Made by a program: the position numbers and the translations under genes. 64,000 nucleotides of DNA from Anaerobacillus arseniciselenatis (GTDB taxonomy: Bacteria > Bacillota > Bacilli > Bacillales > Anaerobacillaceae). Shown piece after piece: positions 1-9,736 of this stretch. Where the stretch lies: the NCBI RefSeq assembly GCF_001865995.1, contig NZ_MLQQ01000018.1:124001-188000 (forward strand), written 5' to 3'. Under the pieces are notes generated by a model. The model was not told the DNA's origin and did not search any database. It worked only from the letters and a program-made list of their open reading frames with translations. Position 1 is the stretch's first letter; each line of letters starts with the position of its first letter.

Positions 1-1
1 T

Positions 2-1045
2 GAAGATATTATTTCTCGAAGTTTATATTTATTTCAGCTCATCGACAGCAGTACAACGAACATTAAAGGGTCTAGCCGGTATGAGCTAACTATCACTTCA
101 GAAATGATCGATGAAATTAAGCAATTTAAAACTCTTTTAGGGGAACTCGAAGATGCTTTAGTTTTTGAGAGCGAGTTATATACGATCGAAGAATACCAAC
201 TGAAAATTGTTGAAGAACATCTGGACATGCTCCAATATGCACTACGTCTTTTTGAAGCCAAAACGAATGTTATTACTTGGGTAACGAAAGATGACGGAGT
301 GACAACTTTGGTGATTATGCCGAATTTAGTCGAGAATGTACTTCAAGAAAAAGTGTTTTCTAAAAACACTCCTTTTATCTTTTCATCAGCGACACTATCT
401 ACCAATGGTGACTTTAGTTACTTAGCAGCAAGTTTAGGTATTAGAGATTATTTATCGTTTACAGTAGCTTCGCCATTTAATTATAAAGAACATATGAAGG
501 TAGAAGTTCCTGAATTCAACAAAGCAGTTGATAAACAAGCCGCTGTTTTAAATGTTATCAAACAAACAGAAGGTCGAAGCTTATTGTTGTTTAATGATTA
601 CGAAGAATTACAAACGTTTAAAGAAGTTGCTTTGAGTGAGCTTGAATTTAAAGATTATAAATTTTTATTTGAGGGCGATCAAGAGCTTAGTAGTATTGTG
701 AAGGCATTTCAAAATGAAGAGAAAACATGTCTTTGTGCGGTTCATTTATGGGAAGGATTAGATATTCCAGGGCCGTCACTTTCAAGTGTGATCATTTGGT
801 CGTTACCATTTCCACCGAAAGACCCGGTTTTTAACGGGAAAAGGAAAAATACTGTTGATCCATATGAGGAAGTTGATTTACCGTATATGCTACTACGTTT
901 AAGGCAAGGAATAGGTAGGCTTATACGCACGAGCTCAGATAAAGGAATTGTAGCCATTGTTGATGAAAGGTTATCGGGCGATGCTAAACTTTATGAACAA
1001 GTTTCAGCTGTGTTACCTAAAGAAGTGTCGATTGTAAGAACTTAA
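2..1045 (+). CDS. DinG/YoaA-type ATP-dependent DNA helicase, C-terminal part (5' end outside window)
   Basis: The reading frame is open from base 2, so the gene starts upstream of the window; about 347 codons are visible. The helicase C-terminal half of the XPD/DinG superfamily 2 group is recognisable: the FSSATLSTNG motif, the HLWEGLDIPG motif, and the arginine-finger motif VI (RLRQGIGRLIRTSSDKG), followed by a short tail. DinG-type enzymes unwind DNA 5' to 3' with ATP and usually carry an FeS cluster in the N-terminal half, which cannot be checked here. Whether an exonuclease domain is fused at the N terminus, as in Bacillus DinG, is also outside view. A hairpin with a T-run follows at 1124-1163. 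Confidence 0.85.
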   Translation, partial: EDIISRSLYLFQLIDSSTTNIKGSSRYELTITSEMIDEIKQFKTLLGELEDALVFESELYTIEEYQLKIVEEHLDMLQYALRLFEAKTNVITWVTKDDGVTTLVIMPNLVENVLQEKVFSKNTPFIFSSATLSTNGDFSYLAASLGIRDYLSFTVASPFNYKEHMKVEVPEFNKAVDKQAAVLNVIKQTEGRSLLLFNDYEELQTFKEVALSELEFKDYKFLFEGDQELSSIVKAFQNEEKTCLCAVHLWEGLDIPGPSLSSVIIWSLPFPPKDPVFNGKRKNTVDPYEEVDLPYMLLRLRQGIGRLIRTSSDKGIVAIVDERLSGDAKLYEQVSAVLPKEVSIVRT

Positions 1046-1123
1046 TATAATTTACGCTATTCCTATAGTTACAAATGTTTGAACGTATGGTACAATACTA
1101 TTAGAATTGTTATTAAATAAAAT

Positions 1124-1163
1124 TAGTCGCTACTATTTCTAATTGAAAAGTAGTGGCTTTTCT
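1124..1163 (+). terminator. Intrinsic terminator after the DinG-type gene
   Basis: A 10-bp stem (AGTCGCTACT with AGTAGTGGCT, two G-U pairs) is followed by TTTTCTTT. It separates the helicase gene from moaA. Confidence 0.6.
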
Positions 1164-1247
1164 TTACAACAGAAATATAAATTTTAATTATAAAGAATGA
1201 AAGCCCTTCAAAATATCGATTTTACGAAGGTATAGGGGGAACGTAAA

Positions 1248-2270
1248 ATGGAAATAACGAGCTTACAAGATAAATTAGGACGCCCACTTCGTGATTTGCG
1301 AATATCCGTAACTGACCGTTGTAATTTTCGTTGCAGCTATTGTATGCCTGCGGAAATTTTTGATAAAAACTTTCAATTTCTTCCTAAGGACGATGTACTT
1401 ACTTTTGAAGAGATTACTAGAGTTTCAAACTTATTCGTGCGTGCTGCTGGTATCGAGAAATTACGTATAACAGGTGGGGAGCCTTTAGTCCGTAAAGATA
1501 TTACCGATTTAATTCGAATGCTATCCACGGTTAAAGGGATTAAAGATATTGCGATGACAACCAATGGCTCTCTTTTAGCGAAACATGCGAAAGCACTGAA
1601 AGAAGCTGGGTTACATCGTGTAACGATTAGTTTAGATTGTTTAGATGATGAAAGATTTCGAAAAATAAATGGACGCGGCGTAGGGGTGGACCAAGTTTTC
1701 GAAGGAATTAGCGCAGCTGAAGAAGCAGGTTTAGGCGTGAAAATAAACATGGTTGTTCAGCGTGGTGTAAATGATCATGACATTATACCGATGGCACGCC
1801 ATTTCAAAGATACTGGCATCATTTTACGCTTTATTGAATTTATGGATGTAGGAAACTCAAATGGATGGAATTTAGACGATGTCATCTCTAAAAAAGAAAT
1901 TTTTGAACGCATTAATAAAGAAATGCCGATAGAACCGATTAAGCCAAACTATGAAGGTGAAGTTGCGACAAGGTTCCGTTTTAAAGATAGTGATAACGAA
2001 ATTGGAATTATATCATCTGTGACAGATGCTTTTTGCTCTACATGTTCAAGAGCACGATTATCAGCTGATGGAAAGCTAGTTACTTGCTTATTTGCAGCAG
2101 GAGGCCACGATTTAAGAGATTTGCTACGTTCCGGAGCGAGTGACGAAAAGGTCATCGAGCGTATGGCTGAAATTTGGGGTAACCGCCATGACCGCTATTC
2201 TGAAGAACGCCTGCAAAACACAGATAAAAAACAAATTCGTAAAATTGAAATGTCACAAATCGGTGGATAA
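1248..2270 (+). CDS. moaA: GTP 3',8-cyclase MoaA (molybdenum cofactor biosynthesis)
   Basis: This 340-residue radical-SAM enzyme carries out the first step of molybdopterin synthesis, converting GTP to the cyclic precursor that MoaC processes. The N-terminal 4Fe-4S/SAM motif is C25-N-F-R-C29-S-Y-C32. The second cluster motif is near the C terminus ([18 protein letters not shown]), and the protein ends in the Gly-Gly tail needed by MoaA. Length matches the family. AGGGGGA lies 7 nt before the ATG. It stands alone here, without moaBCDE; a MOSC protein at 52087 is the only other cofactor-linked gene in the window. A strong terminator follows directly. Confidence 0.95.
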   Translation: MEITSLQDKLGRPLRDLRISVTDRCNFRCSYCMPAEIFDKNFQFLPKDDVLTFEEITRVSNLFVRAAGIEKLRITGGEPLVRKDITDLIRMLSTVKGIKDIAMTTNGSLLAKHAKALKEAGLHRVTISLDCLDDERFRKINGRGVGVDQVFEGISAAEEAGLGVKINMVVQRGVNDHDIIPMARHFKDTGIILRFIEFMDVGNSNGWNLDDVISKKEIFERINKEMPIEPIKPNYEGEVATRFRFKDSDNEIGIISSVTDAFCSTCSRARLSADGKLVTCLFAAGGHDLRDLLRSGASDEKVIERMAEIWGNRHDRYSEERLQNTDKKQIRKIEMSQIGG

Positions 2271-2275
2271 TAAAA

Positions 2276-2312
2276 AACTAAGGCGCACATATGTGCGGCC
2301 TTAGTTTTTTGT
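2276..2312 (+). terminator. Intrinsic terminator after moaA
   Basis: The stem AACTAAGGC / GCCTTAGTT encloses a self-complementary GCACATATGTGC segment and ends in TTTTTTG. It follows the moaA stop within a few bases. Confidence 0.85.
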
Positions 2313-2394
2313 TTAGGGTGAGCTGTCAGTCTGATACGGACATCATTAAAGCGTGGATTGTCTTTTGTAAATGCTTGTGGCGAATCTTTAACTG

Positions 2395-2700
2395 TTAGCT
2401 ATTTGGATTATCTAAATCATTAATATTAGGATTTTCAAAGGTGACATAATTTAAATCTTCATCAAAATCAATAACCATCCCATTAAGATACCAAAAATCC
2501 TCTTCTGCTACAAAAAACTGTATCTCATCTACCGTTGTAACATATGCATTTTTCGAAGGTTGTTCTTTAGCTACTCCAACAGAAAATCCACCCGATCCAC
2601 ACCCACCTACGCGGACATATAATCTTAAAGAATCTCCAGCTTTTAAATCCATTTCGTTTTTATATAAATCAACCGCTTTTTTGCTAATTTGTAATTCCAT
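2395..2700 (-). CDS. HesB/IscA-like (YneR-type) protein
   Basis: The 101-residue protein has the HesB/YadR/YfhF fold signature: a K-A-V-D-L-Y start, the RLYVRVGGCGSGGFSVG segment and the acidic tail region VIDFDEDLNYVTFENPN. It has the central G-C-G cysteine but lacks the C-terminal Cys-x-Cys of true A-type FeS carriers, as in B. subtilis YneR. A role in FeS-cluster or thiol chemistry is therefore only suggested by the fold. The Shine-Dalgarno AAAGGAG precedes the ATG on the minus strand. It is convergent with moaA. Confidence 0.8.
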   Translation of the reverse strand: MELQISKKAVDLYKNEMDLKAGDSLRLYVRVGGCGSGGFSVGVAKEQPSKNAYVTTVDEIQFFVAEEDFWYLNGMVIDFDEDLNYVTFENPNINDLDNPNS

Positions 2701-2854
2701 TAATTAAAAACTCCTTTTAACATAATAGTCTATTTATATCATATCCCACTTGTTTTAAAAAGTAATTGAGACCGGTCGGATTGTTTTGTTGGTTTTAGTT
2801 AGTGGTTTGTTGGATAGTTTATGAGATGTACCATTATTTAGTTTTATATAAAAA

Positions 2855-2935
2855 AATGGTCGGTTGATTTTCTTGAGCAAGCCTCTAAAATTCGATAGAA
2901 GTTTAAAGCGAAGTGAGAGAAAATCAACCGACATT
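2855..2935 (+). repeat. Family B palindromic repeat, copy 1
   Basis: The conserved core (GAGCAAGCCTCTAAAATTCG ... AAGCGAAGTGAG) is bracketed by complementary arms GGTCGGTTGATTTT and AAAATCAACCGAC. Downstream flank GGTGACGG... TTTGTTATGAAAT recurs next to other copies. The stretch 2755-2820 is GTTGGTT-rich low-complexity DNA. Confidence 0.75.
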
Positions 2936-3079
2936 TTACTTTCTACACGGTGACGGTTCATTATCATTGTGATTTTGTTATGAAATAGGCATTTATTGCA
3001 AAAAATATTTCTCGTAAAGAAGGAGGGCTGTTCATCAATAGAGAATTAGTTAGGCGAGAGAAGAAAGGGAGTGTTATTT

Positions 3080-4597
3080 ATGACTAGAAATATACGAGAA
3101 GTAGAAGAGTCATTTATTAATTTTGTGAAAAAAATGGAAAGCTATAACGAAGCGATTTCACTAATGTTTTGGGACTTGCGAACTGGAGCACCAAAAAAAG
3201 GAGTGGAACAGCGCTCAGAAACCATTGGTATGTTATCTTCGGAAGTTTTTAACATGAGTGTTTCTAATGAAATGGGGCAATATTTAGATGCCTTGTCAGC
3301 TCCAGAAGCTAAAAGCGAACTATCAGAGATTACGAAGAAACTCGTTGAAGAAAGTAAAAAAGAATATGATAAAAACAAAAAAATTCCTGCAGACGAGTAT
3401 AAGGAATTTGTGATTTTAACTTCAAAAGCAGAAAATGCATGGGAAGAAGCGAAAGAAAAGGCGGATTTTCATAGCTTCGCACCGTATTTAGAAAAAATTG
3501 TTGCTTATTTACGTAAATATGTTGAGCGTATCGGTTACGAAGGACATCCGTATAACGCATTGTTAGACGATTATGAGCCAGGTGTAACCGTTGACGTGCT
3601 TGACCGTGTGTTTGGTGAGTTAAGGGAAAAATTAGTGCCACTCGTAAAATCAGTTACCGAAGCACCAGCACAACCGAAAACAGACTTTTTATTTGAGCAC
3701 TTTTCAAAAGATAAACAAAAAGACTTTTCATTAGAAATATTGAAGCAGTTGCAATACGATTTTGAGGCGGGGCGACTTGATCAGACGGTTCATCCTTTTG
3801 CGGTGGCGATCAATCGTAACGATGTTCGCGTGACGACCAAATACGATGAAAAAGATTTCCGTACGGCTGTTTTCGGTACGATCCATGAGTGTGGGCACGC
3901 ATTATATGAACAAAATATATCCGAAGAATTAATCGGCACGCCACTATGCGATGGAACGTCGATGGGAATACACGAGTCGCAATCTTTATTTTGTGAAAAC
4001 TTTGTTGGCCGTAACTATTCTTTTTGGAAAAAGAACTATAGTCTCTTAAAAGAGTATTCGAACGGACAATTTGATGATGTAACTTTAGGAGATTTTTACA
4101 AAGCAATTAATGTTGCGGGACCGTCGTTAATTCGTATTGAAGCAGATGAAATGACGTACTCACTTCATATCATTTTGCGCTACGAAATTGAAAAAGCGCT
4201 GATTAAAGGCGAAATTGAAGTAAAAGATTTACCGCAAATTTGGAACGATAAAATGGAAGAATACTTAGGAATTCGCCCAAGTCACGATGGCGAAGGTGTA
4301 CTTCAAGATGTTCACTGGTCAGGTGGCGCCTTAGGTTACTTCCCTTCTTACGCTTTAGGTTACATTTATGCATCACAAATTAAAAATAAAATGAACGAAG
4401 ATATTCCAAATTATGATGAATTAATGGAAGAAGGCAACTTTACTCCAATTAAAGAATGGCTGATTGAACATGTTCATCAACACGGGAAAATGAAAAAGCC
4501 ATTAGAAATCATCGAAGATATTACCGGTGAAGGCTTAAACCCTAAATACTTAATCGAGTATTTAGAGAAAAAGTATAAGTCTGTCTACGAACTTTAA
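3080..4597 (+). CDS. Thermostable carboxypeptidase 1 (peptidase family M32)
   Basis: The 505-residue cytosolic metallocarboxypeptidase trims C-terminal residues from peptides. The zinc-binding HEXXH is H269-E-C-G-H273 and the downstream glutamate ligand lies in IHESQS. Length is typical of M32 enzymes from Thermus, Pyrococcus and Bacillus, and no signal peptide is seen. I chose the ATG at 3080 because AAAGGGAG ends about 8 nt upstream; the in-frame GTG at 3071 overlaps that ribosome site. Family C repeat follows and probably ends transcription. Confidence 0.93.
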   Translation: MTRNIREVEESFINFVKKMESYNEAISLMFWDLRTGAPKKGVEQRSETIGMLSSEVFNMSVSNEMGQYLDALSAPEAKSELSEITKKLVEESKKEYDKNKKIPADEYKEFVILTSKAENAWEEAKEKADFHSFAPYLEKIVAYLRKYVERIGYEGHPYNALLDDYEPGVTVDVLDRVFGELREKLVPLVKSVTEAPAQPKTDFLFEHFSKDKQKDFSLEILKQLQYDFEAGRLDQTVHPFAVAINRNDVRVTTKYDEKDFRTAVFGTIHECGHALYEQNISEELIGTPLCDGTSMGIHESQSLFCENFVGRNYSFWKKNYSLLKEYSNGQFDDVTLGDFYKAINVAGPSLIRIEADEMTYSLHIILRYEIEKALIKGEIEVKDLPQIWNDKMEEYLGIRPSHDGEGVLQDVHWSGGALGYFPSYALGYIYASQIKNKMNEDIPNYDELMEEGNFTPIKEWLIEHVHQHGKMKKPLEIIEDITGEGLNPKYLIEYLEKKYKSVYEL

Positions 4598-4614
4598 TAT
4601 AATATGAGTTAGTA

Positions 4615-4747
4615 TTTTATGGGGCTGTCCGAAAACAAAGGGTCAGACACCGTTAGTCACCTAAATTTAGACGGATGAAAAATCTAGACATCCATATTTA
4701 GTAGTAACGCGTGGAGTCAGACACTTTTGGGACAGCTCCCTTTTATT
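4615..4747 (+). repeat. Family C terminator-like repeat, copy 1
   Basis: Outer arms GGGGCTGTCCGAAAA and TTTTGGGACAGCTCCC pair and are followed by CCTTTTATT. Inside are two GTCAGACAC motifs and a nested inverted repeat (TTTAGACGGATG / CATCCATATTTAG-like). The same outer arms recur at 38490 and, changed, at 12832 and 27984. Confidence 0.65.
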
Positions 4748-4784
4748 TCTTTTCCTAGCAGGAACGATCTCCCATCCCCTCGAA

Positions 4785-4850
4785 GCATAAACTAACAACT
4801 CAACACTCAACACTCAAAACTCAAAACTAAAACTCCCCATCTAACCAGTC
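4785..4850. repeat. Low-complexity (CTCAACA/CTCAAAA)n tract
   Basis: Imperfect 7-base repeats of CTCAACA, CTCAAAA and CTAAAAC type. The remainder of the 4598-4993 gap shows nothing else I can name. Confidence 0.5.
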
Positions 4851-4993
4851 GTATACAAATCACATTTTTCTAACTTCTAAGTAAACTATAGTAAGAATAC
4901 AATTTTTATAGGAACTAATAAAGAATAATTGGCTTATCGCCAACTCAACTTATAAATTGTTAGTGTCAAAAAACTCATTAAAAGGAGTCGAAT

Positions 4994-5512
4994 ATGAATA
5001 ACGACCTAAGGTTTTATAATACAACTACAGCTGAAATGACCTTTGACGATGTTTTTGAACAGTTATTACAGTTTATGAAAAGTGACCCGGCTTCACTTTA
5101 TCGGTTAGCGATTGGTACGGATAGTCAGGTTCATCAAGAGGGAACGAAATTTATTACATCGATCCATCTTCACCGAGTTGGAAAAGGGGCTTGGGGTTGC
5201 TTAAAAAAAGAAATGACGAAGAGAAGAATTAAGTCGTTAAAAGAAAAGATTTCTTTAGAAACGATCTATAGTCAAGAAGTAGCCGCACTTTTTACAGAGA
5301 AACATATCTCAAAAATGGCAGAAATCTTAATTCCGTATATTGACAATGGTGCTGATTTTAGTTTTGAGGTTCATTTAGATATTGGAAAAAAAGGGAAAAC
5401 AAGGCATCTGATCGATGAAATGAGTGAGCTCATATTGGCGATCGGGTTACAGCCAAAAATAAAGCCAAATTCTTACGCAGCATCCTCTTATGCTAATAAA
5501 TACACGAAATAA
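4994..5512 (+). CDS. ykuK: YkuK-like DUF458 protein, predicted RNase H-like nuclease
   Basis: The 172-residue protein matches the DUF458/YkuK family as I remember it: an N-terminal AIGTDSQVHQEGTKFITSIHLHRVGKG strand pair with the acidic D-S-Q motif, a middle helix, and a conserved EVHLDIGKKGKTRHLIDEM segment with more acidic residues, ending in a KPNSYAASSYANKYTK tail. The family is thought to adopt an RNase H-like fold; its substrate is unknown. AAAGGAG stands 7 nt before the ATG. It is monocistronic. Confidence 0.75.
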   Translation: MNNDLRFYNTTTAEMTFDDVFEQLLQFMKSDPASLYRLAIGTDSQVHQEGTKFITSIHLHRVGKGAWGCLKKEMTKRRIKSLKEKISLETIYSQEVAALFTEKHISKMAEILIPYIDNGADFSFEVHLDIGKKGKTRHLIDEMSELILAIGLQPKIKPNSYAASSYANKYTK

Positions 5513-5638
5513 CTTCGAATACACTCCTTCCAAAAAAATAAACCAAAATACTAAAAATATTAAAAAATCCGACTGGATATAGTTTCCTAACGTTGGTAAG
5601 ATATAAGGTGATTATACGTAAGGGGATGTCTTATTCAT

Positions 5639-6844
5639 ATGAAAAAATTTACAATTATAGTATTAAGTTTAATTCTTTTAGTAGGCTTACTAAGCAGTTT
5701 TGTTTATTTTCTTCAAGGTGATCAAACCAAACCTTCCGACACTCTGCAGCTGAGCGAACAACTAGTTCAGTTTAATGGGAAGTTAAGAAATGATATTGGT
5801 ATAGACGTGATTGATGAGGTCGAGCCTCAAGTAAGCCGTGCGACGATTTCTGGTGTTGGTGATCTTCTGATTGCGATTTCAATTATTACCGATGCTAGAC
5901 AAGCAGATGGAACTTATAATTTCAAGCCGATGTTTGAACATGTGAAACCGTATATCAGTAATGCTGATATCGCTTTTGCCAATCAAGAAACGATTCTCGG
6001 TGGTGAGGAGCTTGGCTTATCAGGATATCCGTTGTTTAATAGTCCGTATGAAGTAGGCGATGCCGTTATTGATGCAGGTTTTGATGTAGTAAGTATTGCA
6101 AATAATCATACGTTAGATAAAGGGGAACAAGGGGTTTTAAATGCGATTGATTATTACAATTCTACGGAGCTTATTTATACAGGTGCCTACAAGTCTGAAG
6201 AGGACCGGGCAGCGATACGAACGATCGAACAGAATGGGATTACTTTTTCGTTTTTGGCTTATTCGTATGGAACGAACGGTATGCCGATTCCTAGTGGGAA
6301 GGATTACTTAATTAATTTAATTGATGTAGATGTTATTAATAAGGATATTGTTGCAGCGAAGGAAGTTTCGGATATGGTTGTTCTTTCCCTCCACTTTGGG
6401 AACGAATACGAGTTAATGCCAAATGAAACGCAAAAAATGCTCGTTCAGGAATTTTCGAAGGCGGGTGCAGATATTATTTTTGGCCATCATCCACACGTCT
6501 TGCAGCCGATGGAATGGATTGAAAGAGAAGACGGAAGTCGAACCTTCGTTGCCTATTCTCTCGGAAATTTTTTATCTGGACAAGTTGGCATCGAACGGGA
6601 GATTGGTGGTATTGTTCAATTAGAAGTAGAAAAGACGGCGTTTCGTGATGAAGTGTCTTTCCAACTAAAAGATCCGCGCTTTTTGCCGACGTTTACCTAT
6701 AAACAAAACTGGCGCCAATATAAGATTTATCCATTGCATGAAATAGATGACGAACGGATTTTAAAAAATGCGGACGAGCATTTACAAAACACGAAACAGC
6801 ATGTATCACAATGGATGCCAGAATTAAAGTTTAGTTTTGAGTAA
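5639..6844 (+). CDS. CapA family protein, membrane-anchored metallophosphatase-like (paralogue 1)
   Basis: The 401-residue protein has one N-terminal membrane segment (about residues 5-25) followed by an extracytoplasmic CapA/PgsA domain. Typical motifs are in order: ISGVGDLLI, FANQETILGG, IANNHTLDKGEQG, LHFGNEYE, IIFGHHPHVLQPME and YSLGNFLSGQ. CapA-type proteins serve poly-gamma-glutamate synthesis or anchoring, but no pgsB/pgsC lies nearby, so the function here is open. A second paralogue is at 53016. The gene converges on the glycerophosphodiesterase gene with only 22 bases between them. Confidence 0.82.
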   Translation: MKKFTIIVLSLILLVGLLSSFVYFLQGDQTKPSDTLQLSEQLVQFNGKLRNDIGIDVIDEVEPQVSRATISGVGDLLIAISIITDARQADGTYNFKPMFEHVKPYISNADIAFANQETILGGEELGLSGYPLFNSPYEVGDAVIDAGFDVVSIANNHTLDKGEQGVLNAIDYYNSTELIYTGAYKSEEDRAAIRTIEQNGITFSFLAYSYGTNGMPIPSGKDYLINLIDVDVINKDIVAAKEVSDMVVLSLHFGNEYELMPNETQKMLVQEFSKAGADIIFGHHPHVLQPMEWIEREDGSRTFVAYSLGNFLSGQVGIEREIGGIVQLEVEKTAFRDEVSFQLKDPRFLPTFTYKQNWRQYKIYPLHEIDDERILKNADEHLQNTKQHVSQWMPELKFSFE

Positions 6845-6866
6845 TAAGGAGTGTAGTGTTTTCTTT

Positions 6867-7823
6867 TTACCGCATTCCAAGCTCCTTCATCACTTCCATT
6901 AACAATTCAGGATCATCGGTAATGATCCCATCAGCTCCCAATTTCAAAAGTTCTTCCATCGTTTCGCGATCGTTAATCGTCCAATAGTGAACGTGCATAT
7001 TAAGTTTTTGCGCATTGCGAACTAACTTTTGATCGGCTAAGTTGAACAAATTCACTTTTGTTGGCATTTGAAGTGCGTCTACTTTTGGATTATATAACTT
7101 TGATAAAAAAAACTTATTTAGTAATACAAACTTCGTCACTTCGTTTTTCCCGCCACTAATCGCAACTTGTCCATTTGCTAATTCGTTAAATTTATTAATG
7201 ATTTTTTGCTCAAAAGAAGCAAGTAAAACTTTATCTTTCATTTCGTACTGTTGAATAAGTTGCCAAAGTTTTGCTTCGATTTCAGACGGACCAGCTTTTG
7301 GGTATTGTGCTTTAATTTCAATATTCATATCCATATGCGAAAATTGCTCAAAAATTTCCTCAACGGTAGGGATCGTAATTCCTTCGTTTCGAAAAGGATA
7401 ATTTCCTTCACGATCAGTGAAGTAGTATCCAGCGTCTAACTGTTGTAATTCGTCGAGTGTAAAAGAATCTACTTCCCCCGTTCCGTTCGTCGTACGATCA
7501 ACAGTAAAATCGTGAATAGCGACGAGATGACCGTCCTTTGTCATGTGAATATCAAACTCTAACACATCAACACCGATCTGTTCAGAATGCTCGAAAGCAG
7601 GCAATGTGTTTTCAGGGAAAGCGCTTCCGCCACGGTGCGCAATAACGATGGGTGTGTCTAGTTCCTTAAAAAATGGTTTTACATTTCGCGAATGGTCCTT
7701 TGTGAAAGGAATGGCGAAAATAGAGATTATTAACGTGAATAAGAACGTGATGATCAGAAACTTAATTGGTTGTTTACGTTTTTTTCGTTTATAAATTGGC
7801 GTATGGCTATATATGGAATTCAT
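6867..7823 (-). CDS. Glycerophosphodiester phosphodiesterase, membrane-anchored
   Basis: The 318-residue enzyme hydrolyses glycerophosphodiesters to sn-glycerol 3-phosphate and an alcohol. An N-terminal basic stretch and membrane segment (about residues 21-41) anchor it outside the cell. The GDPD signature follows: IAHRGGSAFPENT, VLEFDIHMTKDGHLVAIHD, MNIEIKAQYP and the C-terminal WTINDRETMEELLKLGADGIITDDP. AAGGAG lies 5 nt from the ATG on the minus strand. It could feed glycerol 3-phosphate to the GlpABC dehydrogenase at 55055, although the two are far apart. Confidence 0.93.
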   Translation of the reverse strand: MNSIYSHTPIYKRKKRKQPIKFLIITFLFTLIISIFAIPFTKDHSRNVKPFFKELDTPIVIAHRGGSAFPENTLPAFEHSEQIGVDVLEFDIHMTKDGHLVAIHDFTVDRTTNGTGEVDSFTLDELQQLDAGYYFTDREGNYPFRNEGITIPTVEEIFEQFSHMDMNIEIKAQYPKAGPSEIEAKLWQLIQQYEMKDKVLLASFEQKIINKFNELANGQVAISGGKNEVTKFVLLNKFFLSKLYNPKVDALQMPTKVNLFNLADQKLVRNAQKLNMHVHYWTINDRETMEELLKLGADGIITDDPELLMEVMKELGMR

Positions 7824-8026
7824 AACGGCTCCTTAACGTATTTTTATGTATACATTAATTCTACAGTAAAAACAGGTTAAATGGAAATGGTAACCATGAA
7901 AAAGATGGTTGGTTTGTTAGTTGGTTGCTGACTAGTTGGAATGCAGAAAGTTGGAAAGGCAAAACAAATTGCACGACTTTATCAAAATTAGTTAGTGGCG
8001 GTGTGTCGTCATGAGAGTTTGTATGA

Positions 8027-8108
8027 AAAAAGGCGGGAGCTTTTGCGAACGAACGTCTGAGATTCGGTAGAAGGTCAAGGTGAAGTGAGGGAATGCACCC
8101 GCCTTTTA
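8027..8108 (+). repeat. Family B palindromic repeat, copy 2
   Basis: The core (CGAACGTCTGAGATTCGGTAG ... GTGAAGTGAGG, split here for length) lies between arms AAAAAGGCGGG and CCCGCCTTTT. It is followed by the shared flank GGTGACAAT ... TTTTTGTATGAAAAT up to about 8158. The upstream stretch 7905-7960 is GTTGGTT-rich. Confidence 0.75.
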
Positions 8109-8218
8109 CACGATAAAAGGTGACAATACATCTTCAAGGGCTTTTTGTATGAAAATTTAGAAAAATACATTAATAGGATAGGCTATTTTAAATAATTATG
8201 TTAAAATTTAGAAAGGTT

Positions 8219-8335
8219 AATGAATTTCATAATTCAATATTATCGCCATTACATATGTATATGTGTTGCGTTAATTCGCTCGCAATTACCTATAGTTCGA
8301 TATGGCTAAATCTAGATAATTATGAAATTCACTCA
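8219..8335 (+). repeat. Family A palindromic repeat, copy 1
   Basis: Termini AATGAATTTCATAATTC and ATTATGAAATTCACTCA are inverted repeats. The interior is also palindromic around GTTGCGTTAATTCGC and GCGAACGC-like partners (GCTCGCAATTAC). It ends 34 nt before the thiolase start, so the thiolase promoter must lie within or upstream of it. Confidence 0.8.
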
Positions 8336-8369
8336 GGTTATCCTATTAATTTTTTAAGGGGGAGTAGCA

Positions 8370-9551
8370 ATGAGAGAAGTGGTTATTGTAGGTGCAGCAA
8401 GAACTGCGATCGGTAATTTCGGTGGTGCTTTATCATCATTATCAGCCGTAGATTTAGGGGTAGTTACTGCCAAAGAAGCTTTAAAGCGTGCAGGTGTCAG
8501 TCCTGACCAAGTAGATGACGTTCTTTTAGGTAACATCTTATCTACTGGGCTAGGGCAAAACCCAGCGAGACAAGTTGCTGTAAATGCAGGCATACCTGAA
8601 ACTACACCGGCAACGACGATTAATAAAGTTTGTGGGTCTGGGCTAAGAACAGTAAGTATGGGAGCTCAATTTATTATGCTAGGTGATGCAGATTGTGTAT
8701 TAGCTGGTGGCATGGAAAGTATGAGTAATGCTCCTTATATGATGAAAAATGCTCGTTGGGGAATGCGTATGGGGGATAGTAAAGTCGTCGATACGATGAT
8801 TCATGACGGATTAACGGATGCTTTCAACCAATACCATATGGGAATTACTGCTGAAAATGTAGCTGAAAAGTGGGAAGTTTCACGTGATGCGCAAGATGAA
8901 TTTGCTCTTAACAGTCAGTTAAAAGCAGAAGCAGCACAAAAAGCTGGTAAGTTTGTTGATGAGATTCTCCCTGTAACGATCCCACAACGTAAAGGTGATC
9001 CATTAATCGTCGATAAAGACGAATACCCTAAGAGTGGAATGACGATTGAAAAATTGGCTAAGCTTCGTCCTGCGTTTAAAAAGGATGGGACAGTAACAGC
9101 TGGGAATGCTTCCGGGATTAATGACGGAGCTGCGATGCTCGTATTAATGGCGAAAGAAAAAGCTGACGAGTTAGGCTTAAAGCCTCTGGCAACGATTAAG
9201 TCTTACGGAAATGCCGGCCTTGATCCAAAAATTATGGGATACGGACCAGTTCCAGCATCAGAACAAGCGTTAAAAAGAGCTAATTTATCGATTGAAGACA
9301 TTGATCTCGTTGAAGCGAATGAAGCTTTTGCAGCTCAAGCAGTTGCCGTTGGTAAAGGGTTAGAACTAGACGACAAAAAAGTTAATGTAAATGGTGGTGC
9401 CATTGCTCTAGGTCATCCAATTGGTGCCTCTGGCGCAAGAATTTTAGTAACGCTATTATACGAAATGGAACGACAAAATGCTCGTACAGGTCTAGCGACG
9501 CTTTGTATCGGTGGCGGACAAGGTACTTCATTAATCGTTGAGCGTTCATAA
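8370..9551 (+). CDS. Acetyl-CoA acetyltransferase (thiolase)
   Basis: The 393-residue thiolase condenses or cleaves acetyl-CoA/acetoacetyl-CoA. The acylated cysteine is C88 in [14 protein letters not shown]. The other signatures are present: [23 protein letters not shown] (catalytic His) and [14 protein letters not shown] (second Cys). Length is that of bacterial type II thiolases (AtoB, PhaA, MmgA). AAGGGGGAG precedes the ATG. The gene stands alone, so whether it serves mevalonate, fatty acid degradation or polyhydroxyalkanoate synthesis cannot be told. A terminator follows. Confidence 0.95.
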   Translation: MREVVIVGAARTAIGNFGGALSSLSAVDLGVVTAKEALKRAGVSPDQVDDVLLGNILSTGLGQNPARQVAVNAGIPETTPATTINKVCGSGLRTVSMGAQFIMLGDADCVLAGGMESMSNAPYMMKNARWGMRMGDSKVVDTMIHDGLTDAFNQYHMGITAENVAEKWEVSRDAQDEFALNSQLKAEAAQKAGKFVDEILPVTIPQRKGDPLIVDKDEYPKSGMTIEKLAKLRPAFKKDGTVTAGNASGINDGAAMLVLMAKEKADELGLKPLATIKSYGNAGLDPKIMGYGPVPASEQALKRANLSIEDIDLVEANEAFAAQAVAVGKGLELDDKKVNVNGGAIALGHPIGASGARILVTLLYEMERQNARTGLATLCIGGGQGTSLIVERS

Positions 9552-9566
9552 GTAAACGGTTACATA

Positions 9567-9606
9567 AGAGATAGGTAGTTTAATAAAACTACTTATCTCT
9601 TTTTGT
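9567..9606 (+). terminator. Intrinsic terminator after the thiolase gene
   Basis: A perfect stem AGAGATAGGTAGTTT-like / ACTACTTATCTCT with an AATAAA loop and TTTTTG tail. Confidence 0.85.
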
Positions 9607-9736
9607 GTGGAAGTTGGTTAGAGTCCTCGCCCGACTTTCTATGTTAGCTTTTGGGATATGTTACAAACTATAATGTGTAGTTACCCCTTTAAAAAGGTAT
9701 CTTTATCCCTTATGATGTAACAAGGAGGGGAGAAAG

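Noticed and set aside
2395-2700. HesB-like protein as a second selenoprotein
   Set aside because: The GGCGSGG motif has an ordinary Cys codon and no in-frame TGA.
9553-9566. AGTAAACGGTTACAT as a CcpA cre site
   Set aside because: It follows the thiolase stop and precedes its terminator; no promoter or downstream gene within reach.
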